Shown here piece after piece: positions 10,525 through 21,800 of a stretch of 64,000 nucleotides of DNA (its first letter is position 1; the number at the start of each line of letters is the position of its first letter). The position numbers and the translations under genes are program-made. Below the pieces are notes generated by a model. The model searched no databases, was not told where the DNA came from, and saw nothing but the letters and a program-made list of their open reading frames with translations. The stretch covers positions 407,001-471,000 of the forward strand of contig QNQO01000220.1 of assembly GCA_003290165.1 (NCBI GenBank), read 5' to 3'. The DNA is from Berberis thunbergii. Its lineage: Eukaryota; Streptophyta; Magnoliopsida; Ranunculales; Berberidaceae.

Positions 10525-11197
10525 TGATGCAGTCATTTTTCGCTCCTTGCTTTGACCTAGTCCTGTTGACTTGAACAAGTAACACACGTGAGCAACAGAC
10601 CACCGTTGTGGTGGCCAATGACACTCCAATGCTAAAGTCAGACAAGGATCTGACGAAGGCGTAATGCTGTAAACAGGAAATTTGTAGCATACCTTAGCTT
10701 ACTGACCTCATGTCTTATTTATAGTGAAAGGAGTCCTGATTCTATCAGGTCATCGAAAACGTAGTTTAGGAAGAATATCTTCTTGGAAATCCTTCTCGAA
10801 TTAGGAGTCGCGCTGTAGGAGGGAAGTTCCCTATTAGCCTTGTGCTTCTAGATACGCGGGAGATAGTTTCCAATACAAAAGCAATATGTAGAAGGGAATT
10901 TCCCTGTGTGGAATGTACTCTGGTATTTGCTTCCTAGTTGAAAGCAGAGAGATGTTGTAGTTGCCCGTCCGAAGCTGATCCTCAAAATATTTGCCTTAGT
11001 AGGACTTACGGGTATTGAGGATAGTTGTAAGACGTGTGGCCCTAGCATGTTGTGAGAGTTTGGGCCTGTTTGGCAGACTGAATTGGGCGGGCTTAGAACT
11101 GCTTGGAGCGGATCAGTGTTGGGCTGATGTTAGGGATTGTGATTCCTCAAGATCATCATGACATGTGTATGACTCAGGGGTGTGACAATTTTTATCA
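10525..11197 (-). mobile_element. Tat-type LTR (673 bp), minus orientation
   Basis: On the minus strand the LTR runs from TGATAAAAATTGTCACACCC to GACTGCATCA, next to the primer site. It matches the 684-bp plus-strand LTR at 47011-47694 in start, end and interior. It serves as 5' LTR for the gag-pro remnant on its left. The antisense ORF unit on its right suggests it is also the 3' LTR of a second, tandem element, that is, two elements sharing one LTR. Confidence 0.75.
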
Positions 11198-11466
11198 TTA
11201 GCTACTCCACTCGAGTTAGTGGTTCGTCACATCGGTTTGCTAACTCATCTCTTGAAGGGATGTGCCACTCATGATGATTGAGTATGAATCGCTGCTTGAG
11301 CTGCGCGCTGCATTAATTGAACGTGCGTCGGTCCAGCGAAAAATATGCAAGAACCAAATCCCTATTTAGGTCATCCATAGTGCAGAGTCTGACTCTTCTA
11401 CTTTCCTTGTTTGTGAAGCTATCGCTCTGTTCATCCTCTATTCAGAAAGGATTATTCATTTTTTTC
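11198..11466 (+). promoter_or_regulatory. Leader of the Tat antisense ORF
   Basis: This stretch lies between the LTR and the first ATG of the plus-strand ORF. It shares the ACTCC...GCATTAATTGAACGTGCG block with 6590-6660 and 30620-30690, so it is probably the promoter and 5' leader of the element's opposite-strand transcript. The exact start site cannot be placed. Confidence 0.35.
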
Positions 11467-13915
11467 ATGGCTCAACAAAACCTTCTTGATGAGGCAACCT
11501 TGGTCAAGGGCCTTGAGTTTTCAAAGACAGGTTGTTGTCCGAGACTGGCCTTGCTGAAATTCGTACGAAGTTTAGGGTCCCTGAGGACCTGCCATTGTAT
11601 GTCCTGACGGGTGACCAAACGCCAATGTCGCCTCCTACTAGTTTCACTTGCTTGCATCGTGGGATGCTTCAAACTGGAGTGCATTTTCTGGTTTCGGACG
11701 TGATTTGGGAGTTCTTGGATCTCCTGGGGAAGCCTCCGGCCCAGTTGGGGCCTAATGGATATAAAATCATCATCCTAATTTTGATTAGTGCTAAGAAGGT
11801 TGTCATCAGCGTGACTCCGCGAGTAATTCAATTTCTGACTTCTCCTCGGCTGAAGGGTAACGCTGTCTGTAAGATGACGTCGTTGACTTCTTTTGTGAAT
11901 CTGCCCGATGATTTCAAGTTCTGGCAGAAGTATTGCTTTTTGGCCCCTGCGGATTCGAAATATATTCAATGCAAGGACCGTCCGCTTGAACGAGAGTTCG
12001 GGTCGCTTTGTAACTCCAACTCTGTCCCATGACTTTGATATGCTTGATCATGGGTTGGGTAATCATTGCTTGTGTTTCTTCGCATGAAGATTTCCCACTA
12101 CTCCTCTTACCTTAAAGGAGCAAAACATCATGAAGACGATCCGCGGTTTTCCAAAGAGGAACATGATTGATGTCATAAGAGTTTCCAACTTCATCCGTAG
12201 TGGGCTGTGGGACAATTGGCACGTTGCCCCCACTCTATACCGAGTATCACGAATTAAGTTGGAAGATAGGGCCCCTTCAAGGAAGAGGAAGGCTACTGGG
12301 GCCAAAGTTCTCGTTCTGTCTAATGTGGAGGAACCGTCTGAAACGCTTACCTCTTTTGTGAGAAAGAGGTTTCGTGTTAGAACTGGGTTGCTTTCAGCAC
12401 GACCCACTCTAGTGAGAGTAGAACCCGAGTCTGCTAAGCCTATTAGGGTGGAGACTGATGTGTCCAGCTTGGAGAATGATTACATGCGGTTCATAGGAGT
12501 TGTAAACAGGTCGAACCTTAGTGACGCGTAGGTCAAAGCTTTGAATGATCGTTTGGTGCGGGTCACAATGGTGGCTTCTACCGGTGTTGATTCGCATGGT
12601 ACTGTTCTAATATAAGGCACCTGTGAGGATTCACTTGAGGTTGTAGAATCTGATTGTCCCGTTGGCGTGCAATCTGAAAGTGGTCGTGGTGGCACAGGCC
12701 AAGTTTCATGTAGTTCGCGTTGCTTACCGTCTTGTTCCAGGCCACAATTAGAAGTGTTGGAGGTTCCTTTGGAAAATTTGCTTCCTCCCCTCTCTCCGGA
12801 TCCTGTCGAGCCGTCTTGCAATAAAGGGTCGGCTGCTGTCGACAAGGGAAAAACCACAAAGGAGAACCTAAGGACTGTGGCAACCATGAACGTAATTCCT
12901 TATCCGAGAAAGCTTCATCCGGATGCGCAGATAAGCTTGTTTGCACCGAACTTGGTAAAGATGCGTTCAAAGGTCATGCACCAAGAGGTGGACGTAGAGT
13001 ATGCTTTGAGGAAGCATATAAGCAGACGTCAAAGTTGGCCGATGGATTGCACTCCAAAACCCGAGAAGGATACGCTAGAAGGTGTATGGACAAGGGCTTG
13101 AATTACGGACTTGAGCCACGTGGCCGTTGCTGGGACGAAAGTTGAGGCAGCTAGTGAGAGGGTATACACCTTGGAGCGTGTTTTCTCGCACATGCAGGTG
13201 CTATATTTTGATGTGCTTTATGAAATTGATCGGCTATAGAAGCAGACTGAGGAGAAGAGACTGGATCAGTCAACCGTGGCCGCTGAGACTCAAGGGGCTC
13301 ATCTTAAGGTCTTTGAGTGTGGACTCAAACAAGAGTTGGACCAGACCCGCCGAGACGTAGATAGGAAGCTGTGGCTGAGGCGCATTCTGAACTGTGGTCT
13401 CTTGCTGAAGAAATGCTTTGAAGGAGGCTGATTGAGCTACTCAGAAGCAACAGTTAGAATCTGATGTGGAGTTTTATGCTCGAAAGGTGAGGAAGGCCGA
13501 TGACCAGCTCGAATTGGAGTGGCATGAGCTTAGTGTTGTGAAGAGCGGTCTAGCCATAGAGAAGTCTCAAGTCGACGCTCTGACTGGCAAGTTGGAGCTA
13601 TTAGAGCGTGTACTTGTTGATGCGAAGGTGCGTGAGGAGGAACTTCTTCAGGAACAAGGCAAATGAGAATTCTGCTGGGTTGTACATGGCAGGTTGGAAC
13701 TGTTGGCGCTGATGAAAGAGGAGCATCCGGAGTGGGATCTCGACCGTTAAAAGAAGATGTCGTATGTAGACTTGTCTGTTACCTCTACGTCATCGGACAA
13801 GCAAGATAGTTTGGGCCCTGATGTCCAGGTAGTAGCGCATGTGGACGCAACTTCTGTTTCTTTTTCCACTAGGCTTAGCTCTTTTGTTTTTGTACCTTTT
13901 CCTGATAAGGAGTAA
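11467..13915 (+). pseudogene. Tat-type additional ORF (PF04195-like) with coiled-coil C-terminus, decayed
   Basis: The ATG at 11467 begins MAQQNLLDEATLVKG, then shifts frame near 11530. The following stretch has CLHRGMLQTGVHFLVSDVIW and FLDLLGKPPAQLGPNGYKI. That pattern (L..G...G..FP...........G..PAQL.PN.) is what I know from the 'putative gypsy type transposon' domain PF04195, carried by plant Tat-group elements. Further open pieces lie at 12130-12531 and 12667-13101. A Glu/Lys/Leu-rich coiled coil is at 13466-13666, and the tail ends at TAA 13913-13915. It is read opposite to gag on its left. Function of this ORF family is unknown. At least four disruptions are visible. Confidence 0.6.
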
Positions 13916-14052
13916 ATTTTTGAGCGTTTTTACCCTTTTCCGTTTTGACCATTAATGAAAACAGTTTTATCCGTTTCATGCTTGTTGTCTATATTGCATG
14001 TTTTTCGTTTCGCTTTATTGTCTTGTTTTGGCATAGGCTGGTTGAATTAATA
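13916..14052 (+). other. 3' flank of the Tat antisense ORF
   Basis: T-rich 3' region with polyadenylation-like ATTAATGAAAAC. It aligns with the sequence after the homologous ORF remnant at 27948-28070, and ends at the CACTA target duplication ATA (14050-14052). Confidence 0.4.
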
Positions 14053-14289
14053 CACTACACCACAATTGGCTATTAATAGCATTTAATAAGAACATTTTTA
14101 TACTTATGCTACGAAAACCCTACTTTTAATAACATTTTATTAAAAAAAAACGTTGTTAGCATTTAAGCGGGAGATTAAAAAGGAAACCCACTTGACGTTT
14201 TTGTAAAATTTTGAGACCGCGCTTAATCTTACCTACAAGGAGATAATTTAACACAAGTCGCACCACTCTCTTCTCAGTCGATCTCCCTC

Positions 14290-14700
14290 CCTCCCTTTGT
14301 TGCCCTGCTCTCTCTCTCCTTCGTCCTCCCTCTCCGTCGTTCTTCCTCCATCGCTCTCTCTCCCTTTCTCTCCGTCGCTCTCCCTCCCTCTCCCTGTCGC
14401 TCGATCTCACTCTCTAGCAGTCGATCGCCTCTCACTCAATTCCATAGTCGTCGTTGCTCTCCCTTTCTTCGTCTCCCTCTCTCTCCGTTGCTCTACTTGT
14501 CGCTCGATCTCACTCTCTAGCAGTCGATTCGCCTCTCACTCAATTCCATAGTCGTTGTTGCTCTCCCTTTCTTCGTCTCCCTCTCTCTCCGCCGCTCTCC
14601 CTCCCTCTCCCTGTCGCTCGATCTCACTCTCTAGGAGTCAATTCGCCTCTTACTCAATTCCATAGTCGTTGTTGTTGTCTCTCTGGGGTGCTCCTCTCAC
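14290..14700. repeat. Pyrimidine-rich tandem repeat in the CACTA element
   Basis: Three copies of a CTCTCCCTC...TCGATCTCACTCTCTAG...CTCAATTCCATAGTCGT unit start their TCGATCT motif at 14401, 14504 and 14618 (spacing 103 and 114 bp). The composition resembles an amplified plant 5' leader. The frames here are low complexity, with no protein function implied. Confidence 0.8.
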
Positions 14701-16095
14701 AGCAATGCCCATGCCCATTTGCAGTTGCAGAGTGAGAAGGGGCCTTAAACCCCTGTCTGCTTGCCGTCCGTCCTTGACAATCACAATTCACAACAACTCT
14801 CTTACTTTGTAAACTCAAACATATTTAGTAAAACCCTAAAGGGTGGGTTGGGTCTCTCTTGCAGGTGAGAACATCACTACTTAGTTTCCACTCTAAAGCC
14901 ACCAAATCTGTTGCTCTCTTTTCCCTTCATTTTAAACTGTGTATCCTATTATTAATTGTTTATTTCACTTTTCTTCTTCTTCTTCTTCTTTATGAATTCA
15001 TAAATTCCAACTCAACAAGGCTGGCTACTTAGTACTTCCAATTCAATTCTTCATCATTAAATTATTACTTACTCACTACTTCATGGGTAGTACTTATTTT
15101 TCTTTGAGTGGGTATTACTTCTTCTTTAGAGTTTATGCCTTTTAGTTGACATAAATCTATTACTTAGATTTCCAGACAACCCAAAAAAGGGTCAAAACAA
15201 TGTATGTTTCAACCCAATGTAGCAAAAACTACTCTCTTAATGTTCTTCCTATACTTTCAGGTTTATCTCTTCTTGTTGTTGAATACTGCCGGCATCCCAA
15301 GACTGTCGAGGATTTCATCAGATCTACACCCCCATCGAAGGTTTTACTTTGAATCTCAATCGATTTTGGGAGAAAGTTTGAATATTTGTGTTTTCTTTTT
15401 GATAAAAATCAGATATTTATTGTTTGGTTTGTGTTATTTTTCTTTGATTAATTGACTCATTATAATGTTGGAATTACAGTTTTCAAACATTTGGTGATAA
15501 TGGGATTTGAGGAAAGTTTGTGATTTAAACCTTGGGATATAAATAGACGTGATTCTCAACATTCGGCTTTACATCCGATTTACTCGAAATTCGATTGAAT
15601 ATTATCTCTTTTCTTGTTTGGTTTCAGATCCTTCTATGCTACTTTGCCTTTACAGGAAACCTGAAAACACATGGAAGGCAAAATTTGAGCTTCATTATTG
15701 TCTCTGAGGTTCGTTGATTTCTTGGCAATTGTGAATTTGAAGCTTAGTTTATCTTTTGTGTACAAATTTGATTTGGTTTGTTTTGGTTTAATGCAGGGGG
15801 TGGTAAATTGCACTGATATTTTTGAAATATGACAATGATGGTATCATTATAAATTTATTTAATTTTTATTTTGGATAGATTCATTTTAGTTTTTGAGATT
15901 TGGGTTTAGATTTGTTTTGCAGAATTAGGGTGTGTTTTGAATTCAATGATCTGGGTTTAGAAAAGTTGAATTTCTTGTTCATAGACTAATCGCACAAAAA
16001 GTTTCTAGTTTGGAGAGTTTGCTTAAGGACTCTATTGATATCTCAATGATGATTGATTTGATAATAAAAGATAACTTGGGGAGATGTGGAGAGCT
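14701..16095 (+). other. CACTA cargo of unknown origin
   Basis: This stretch contains leader- and intron-like AT-rich DNA, with several T-rich tracts ending in AG and a (TTC)n run near 14970. One ORF (15204-15455) is mostly hydrophobic and unconvincing. It may be upstream introns or exons of the captured helicase gene, or come from another gene. I recognise no exon. Confidence 0.35.
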
Positions 16096-17017
16096 AACAC
16101 ATCATACAAACTCCTGAAAGCGGCAGCTTGGAAGATGTTCTTAACATTATTTGTCGATCTAAGGAGATATCTTGTATGTTATGATTTATCTGTTAACCAG
16201 GTCTAAGATATTATGATTGTAGACTATTCGCTAGCTTTATATATTACTGACTGTGGTCTATTTTTTGGTTTTACGTAATTGGAACTTTATATCATTTATA
16301 ATTTACTAAACAGGAAATGAGCTCAATATGCTCATATGGAAGTAGAATTGCTAAGTGCATGAAAGAGTAGTTTGTTTACAAAAAAAAAAAAGTTACAAGG
16401 GTGTTTCGAGTTCCACTCTTCTTGCCAAATGCTTAGACCCGAGACTCTAGGATGACCGTCCTTACTTGCTGAAAGAACTAACTGGGATTGGAATGGTAAC
16501 TGCAAAGGTCTTCTTATACCATTTTATCGTTCATTGTTCACAAATCTTAGTTAAATTATATATGTTGAACTATGATCAAGTATTTTTCTCCCAATGTTTT
16601 AGGCACTGAATTCGGCTGGAATAAATTCATTTGAGACTTTGGCAGAGGCTGATCCAAGGAGGATAGAGATAGTAACTGGCCGAAAAAATCTGCTTGGAAA
16701 CCATATAAAAGAATCTTTATCATCCCTTCCCCCGAAAATCAAGATGGAGGTTGAAGAGAGTGAATTCAATAGGAAAAGGAATGTCAAAGTTAGTAGTAAC
16801 ATTGACTTGGCTTTCACAGCCAGTCTCATTGACTTAGCGCCTTTGTGCTGATATGGTAAGTAATTTTGTGTCTTGTATTATAAATTATGTTGTAACTACA
16901 TAACTCTTCGTCCCTTTCCCAGTACACTATTCTTATGTTGAATAGAGTAAATTTCCAATTTTTGTAGGTTGTTGGTTCAGAGGAAGATAACCAAATCTTG
17001 TTTTATGAAAAGATAAG
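16096..17017 (+). pseudogene. Captured fragment of the meiotic helicase MER3/HFM1 (ROCK-N-ROLLERS) gene
   Basis: Four exons with introns still present match the Sec63-type part of plant MER3/HFM1. Exon a (about 16096-16176) has HIIQTPESGSLEDVLNI. Exon b (16314-16507) has SRIAKCMKE and LLKELTGIGMVTAK. Exon c (16603-16855) has INSFETLAEADPRRIEIVTG and SLPPKI, ending in ADM. Exon d (16968-17017) has VVGSEEDNQILFYEKI. Splice sites are kept (AAG|GTCTTC, TTTTAG|GC, ATG|GTAAG, TTGTAG|GTT, AAG|GTGAGG). MER3 is the DNA helicase that promotes interference-sensitive crossovers. This copy lacks the ATPase core and has stops in exon b and a frameshift late in exon c. Intron retention shows capture from genomic DNA. 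Confidence 0.85.
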
Positions 17018-17940
17018 GTGAGGTTGACTGGTTGAGTTATTTATTTTATCTCAAAAGTATTCTCACGAATATCACCATTGAAATTATCTCCACCAAATCT
17101 GTTATATATTGCAATCCTAATTATCCAGCCAACGGATATGGGCAAAAAAATCTCATATGCAAAAAGTCTATCGGACTGATTGATCCTAAATTCTGATACT
17201 TGGATCAATGTGTGTTGGCATGAACAATCAAGAAACTTCTATGAAGTTCCTCAATGCTTCTGAGCATCTGATTGTGTTGATTTCAGCCAGATCAATGTTG
17301 AGCCATTGGTTTCACTGTTTAGTTCCACCTACTATCTCATAGTATACTGCATCTATTGAGGATCTTGATGAGTCTACTTGGTATAAATAAAACTATGCAT
17401 GTCATGTTGTTTCACATTGGAAAAATCTATTGTATAAAGAGACTAACTTTGTTTTGTTTGGCTGCGATAGAGTGAATGAAATTTTCAGTTATGCAAGTAG
17501 AATTTTTGCTAGTTCTTCTGATCTGCTTAATTGCTTATCTAAAATACGCACACACACTAAGCTTATGCATAACTACCTTGACATAGAGTTGATACAATCT
17601 TACTCCATATTAGAAAGGCTATAGAGAAGTCAAAATATAAGTAGAAATGGGTAGTCTTACATTAGGGCTATACATTAGAGAAGTATGATTATGAAGAACC
17701 ATGTATTGACTTATTTTGGATTCTATGTATTGTGTTGATGAGACTTATTTTGTAAGAACCATGTATTGACAATTGTTTTTATATACATAGTTGGATTATA
17801 TTATTGTTGATGAGATTTTTACATGGTTGGATTCTTTTTACTATTGCACTTTTATATAGTTGGATTTTATTTACTGGTGCACTTTTTAATATTAGATACA
17901 GATTGCAAATGATACGTAAAGCTATAAACAAATGAGAAAA
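17018..17940 (+). other. CACTA interior downstream of the captured exons
   Basis: AT-rich DNA follows the last recognisable helicase exon. It begins with a donor (GTGAGG), so the first part is probably the next helicase intron. Short direct repeats of AAGAACCATGTATTGACTTA type occur at 17695-17770. No other exon is recognised. Confidence 0.4.
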
Positions 17941-18330
17941 AAAAATTTCGTAGACTTTTAGTAGCATTTTAAAGTGTCATGAGTAATTAAATAACAACTT
18001 TCTCAAATTGTTATAGATAATTGTTACAACATTTTATAAATGTTGTGAAAGAAATTACAACAGTGTACAAACTATATAGCAACATTTTCTAAATGCTACT
18101 AAAGGGGTTATAATAGCGTAAAAAAGTATGTAGCTACATTTTATAACGATATTACAAGATTTACCACAGCATTCCAAAAACGTTATTAAAATAACACTTT
18201 TAATAGCGTTCCAATAACGCTATTATAGAGTCAAACTTTTAATAGCGTGTGCTCACACAACATGTCTTACAATGCTCTCTTATCCAGTTATAGCAATTTT
18301 GGCATGCTATAAATGAGGATTTGTGGTATA
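17941..18330. repeat. CACTA right subterminal repeats
   Basis: Repeated short motifs in both orientations, including AGCATTTTAAA, ACAACATTTTATAAATG and AATAGCGTTCCAATAACGC. Clustered motifs like this near the ends are the usual transposase-binding region of CACTA elements. Confidence 0.7.
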
Positions 18331-18336
18331 GTGATA

Positions 18337-18860
18337 GGACGTTAATTGGTCTGTCTGCGATAGAGAGTTTGGCCGTTTTGTGTTGTGAATGATTTAGGGT
18401 CATCGCTGTATAGTCATGTCCGATTGTGGGCATGTTGCAGATAGTTTAGCTAAGGGTTGAGTTGCCCGAGCTGTGTCTTGTCCCCAAGGTAAGCCGATTG
18501 AGGCTTGCCTTACTTGTCTGATCGGTCGGTTGCAGCTGCTGCTATGGGTGAGTTGCAATGGCCGAGCGTATGTGTCAGAGTGTTCGTGCCGAGTCAGGCG
18601 CCGCAAGCACGGATTTGCATCCTAAGTAGCTTTTATCTGGGCACTAGTCGTACGAGTTTTGTATCGGCGTGAGTGGCCTTTGCTAATGTTAGAATGTCAG
18701 TCCGTTTGAGCGTGAAGACGCTAACTCAGCTAAATTCATGTTTGCGGTCGTTGTAGGAGAGTGGTGGTCGCATGGCGAGCTGCTTGGGGCTCCCACTTTC
18801 CGAACCATCTATGCCCGAGCAATGTGGGCTACAGATTCGGGGGGGGGGAAGGTTTACATC
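18337..18860. other. Continuation of Tat-derived sequence after the CACTA insertion
   Basis: GC-richer DNA than its neighbours, resuming the sequence broken at 14052. Short ORFs on both strands have no recognisable domain. A run of nine G occurs near 18840. It probably belongs to the non-coding part of the Tat element downstream of its antisense ORF. Confidence 0.35.
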
Positions 18861-21800
18861 TCACTTTCATCAATCATTGAACTTTGTATGAATTGTGAAA
18901 GTAAAACTAGCAGTTTTGGAAAAAAATCGGCTTTTTACCATTTAACCTAACTTGTGCTTACTTCAGTCTTGGTTGAATTTATTAGGTATTAAACATTATC
19001 CAAGGTCTGATTTTTAGGTGACTTTTTAAAGAATATCTTGAATAGAAGTTTTGATTACTTTCCAGAGAAAGAGAAACACGTGATCAAGAGCCTTGGGTGA
19101 ACTTATTGAACAATGGAGGATACTTGGACTTTAACTTAGGACAATATTTTTTGTTTGAGTGATTGGGAGGATTTAAATTTGTACTATTAAGTTGTAATAG
19201 GTAAAATAGGGTCTGAGATACAACCGGAAGCAAAGTGAGGTACCTCTCTCAACCCACTTCGCAACTCCTGCAAGAAGTGTTTCTGAAATTTTTTTAGTGT
19301 GTAAATTTTTGCAAAGATATAGAACTGTGCTAAACTATGTAAGAATGGACCTGACTATTTGCAATTGAATGGGACTTGATCACCCACCTCATCACTCCAA
19401 TTCACGTTCAAACTTGGCCAAATTTAATCAAATGAACTCAGATAACTAGAGCCAATTAGAACGGTGTTCATAGGACCTCAAAAAGGAATAGATTGTGATT
19501 GAACTCTTTCGAAGTAAGGCAGCTCTATTGCCAATTGGTCTGCGCTGGTAAAGATCATTGTGACTGTATTGCCATTTCTGACATTTTCGCATGGAGAGTG
19601 GTGTTTCGACGAGGTTTCTCACAAGTATGATCTTATTTTGATTAGGAACACAAGGTTCTTGAAAGTATTTAAGTTGTAACTAAATATCGTAAGGAATCAT
19701 TGGATCTTAAAGACGCCTTTCAAAGACTTTACCAGTTCAAGCAAACAGGGTAAAACCTAACTAGAATGCATCTCTGCCTAGTGTGGCGGTCTAAGGAGTT
19801 TGCGTAATAAGGTTCTCCTTACTTATATTCAAGATATATGAGAAAATCTAATTAGGGTGAGAATTGACTTTTGAGGCCCTCAAAAATCATTCCCTACTTA
19901 AAATTAGATGGGTCTTAAAAATCAATCATCATTTGCACTTAATTGAAGATAATCAACTTGTTGTTTGCTAGATGGATGAATAGAAATTGATAGCGTCATG
20001 TGTTGCATTTGAATATTGCATTTAGTTTAAGTTATATCATTTTAAGTTGCATTAGATTTTCGTCATTTTCAAAAAAAAAATCAAGTCAACTTTGATTCAA
20101 GTTCAGTGTCAAGGAGTTTGCCTTGTAGAATGAGCCATTGAGTTACGAATTTTCATTGGGAAAATCAAATCAATGCTGAGGCAAATTACTTTGCCTTAAC
20201 AAACCAAAACCAACCCAAAAATTAGGTTTTGCTTATGCCAATCATTTGTCACAAAATGAATATGGAAACCAACCACCTTAGAACCAACACCAACCCAATT
20301 AGGGCTATGAACCTTTTAAGCCCACACCATCATTTGATCCTCAATATGTGCATAACAATGAACCTTAATTAAGTTGTCTAGATCAATATATGAAATCTTG
20401 AAGTCAATCTATACGAGAGACAAAACAACGTCAGCAGGCCACCGACGAACTTTTGGTTGAGATTTGGGATTTAAGGCTTCAAAATGATGCATTTATGAAT
20501 GTTAGGGATGAATGTGAAGAAAATCTATTTGAGGAGAATGAGAGATTTGATGAATTGTGCCATATTGATTTACCTATATCAAACTCTCAAACTCCCCAAA
20601 TAGGAACTAGATGAGTGGATGAAATGTGTGAGACAATGTGCTAGAGAAAGTTGTGGATGAATCATGAATTTTGTGTTCAAGATGATAACATTGATAAACA
20701 TGGTGAGCTTGTAGAATTATCTAGTCACTCCTTAGCTAACTCCATGTTTACGGATGTTATTGTGTCACCCATTATTGATAATACATACACTATAGATGTA
20801 AACACAAAGAAGATCAAATTACGCCACCATGTGGTGATATTACTCTTTTAACCATTGTTGTAACATCCATGTCCGATACAAAGGAAAAACCTGAGAAATT
20901 TGTTAACATTTTCCCCACTTTTAGGAAGTTTCCGGAGTTTAGACTTGAATTGCATATTTCAAAAATCTTGGGGAATTATTTTGGGTAATGTAAAAGAAAT
21001 TGTGAACAACTTGAAGAAGTCGATGACCTATCTACGTCTGACTGATGTCCTATTCTAGAATACCAAATTAATTTTATTCCTTTGACAAATTGAACTTGCA
21101 TCATTCTTTTGAGGAAACATTTTCTGAGCTAAAGATAAAATTTAATCTTGAGAGGTTTCCATGGATTGACTTGTAGGGTATGTTAAATCAGTTGCATCTT
21201 ATTGTTTCGTATAATCATGTTTCGTATGACCCACCAATTTTTAGATTGTTATTGTATTAATTGCTGTTAGACTAAGATTTTAATGTATATATTAGGTAAG
21301 CTGAATTTAAAAATAAATAAATAAATCACATGACTATGATTTGATTGGAGCCTACTTTTGGATATTAACAGAAGTCATTTGCGCTCTCATGTCGTTTAAT
21401 GGTATACCCTTTCCATTTCTATTTTTTATTTTTCTCTCTTGTTCATGGTCGACGATGTCTTATTTCATAACATTTAGGACAATGTATGACTTAGGTTTGG
21501 GAAGGAATATTTCAAAAAACTTATGTCTCGTTTGAAAATGACTTGCCCAATTTATTGAGTCAATAAACAAATATTTTTTCGATATGTGTAACCGTACTTA
21601 TCCATTATGAGATTAAGTTCCATAAATCTAATTGCAAATGCATCTGAGTGTAAGATTTGAAAGTTAGTAGTTTGTCAATATTAGACGATAGTTTGTGCTA
21701 CTTGTAAGCTAGGCGTTTCTAAGAGTTTGCATTGAGAGTTATGTTTTAGCTTTGATGTTCTTGTTTAAAGTTGAAAAACTGGATTAGTTATTTGGTGAAC

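Larger units (their letters stand above)
14053..18333. mobile_element. CACTA (En/Spm-type) transposon carrying host gene DNA
   Basis: The left end is CACTACACCACAATTGGC; the right end, on the minus strand, is CACTATACCACAAATCC. About 21 of the first 28 bases match. The 3-bp target duplication ATA flanks it (14050-14052, 18334-18336). Subterminal DNA carries repeated AATAGCGTTTT/AACGCTATTA-type motifs (14070-14160 and 17940-18240). No transposase is recognised, so this is a non-autonomous element. It inserted just downstream of the Tat antisense ORF. Its cargo includes MER3/HFM1 exons (16096-17017) and a pyrimidine-rich leader-like repeat (14290-14700). Confidence 0.9.

Noticed and set aside
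14156..14735. ORFs on both strands in the CT-rich block of the CACTA element
   Set aside because: They are Ser/Leu/Arg repeats generated by a pyrimidine-rich tandem repeat, without coding-like composition.
18337..18606. Minus-strand ORFs (18239-18606)
   Set aside because: They are short, cross the CACTA border and have no recognisable motif.
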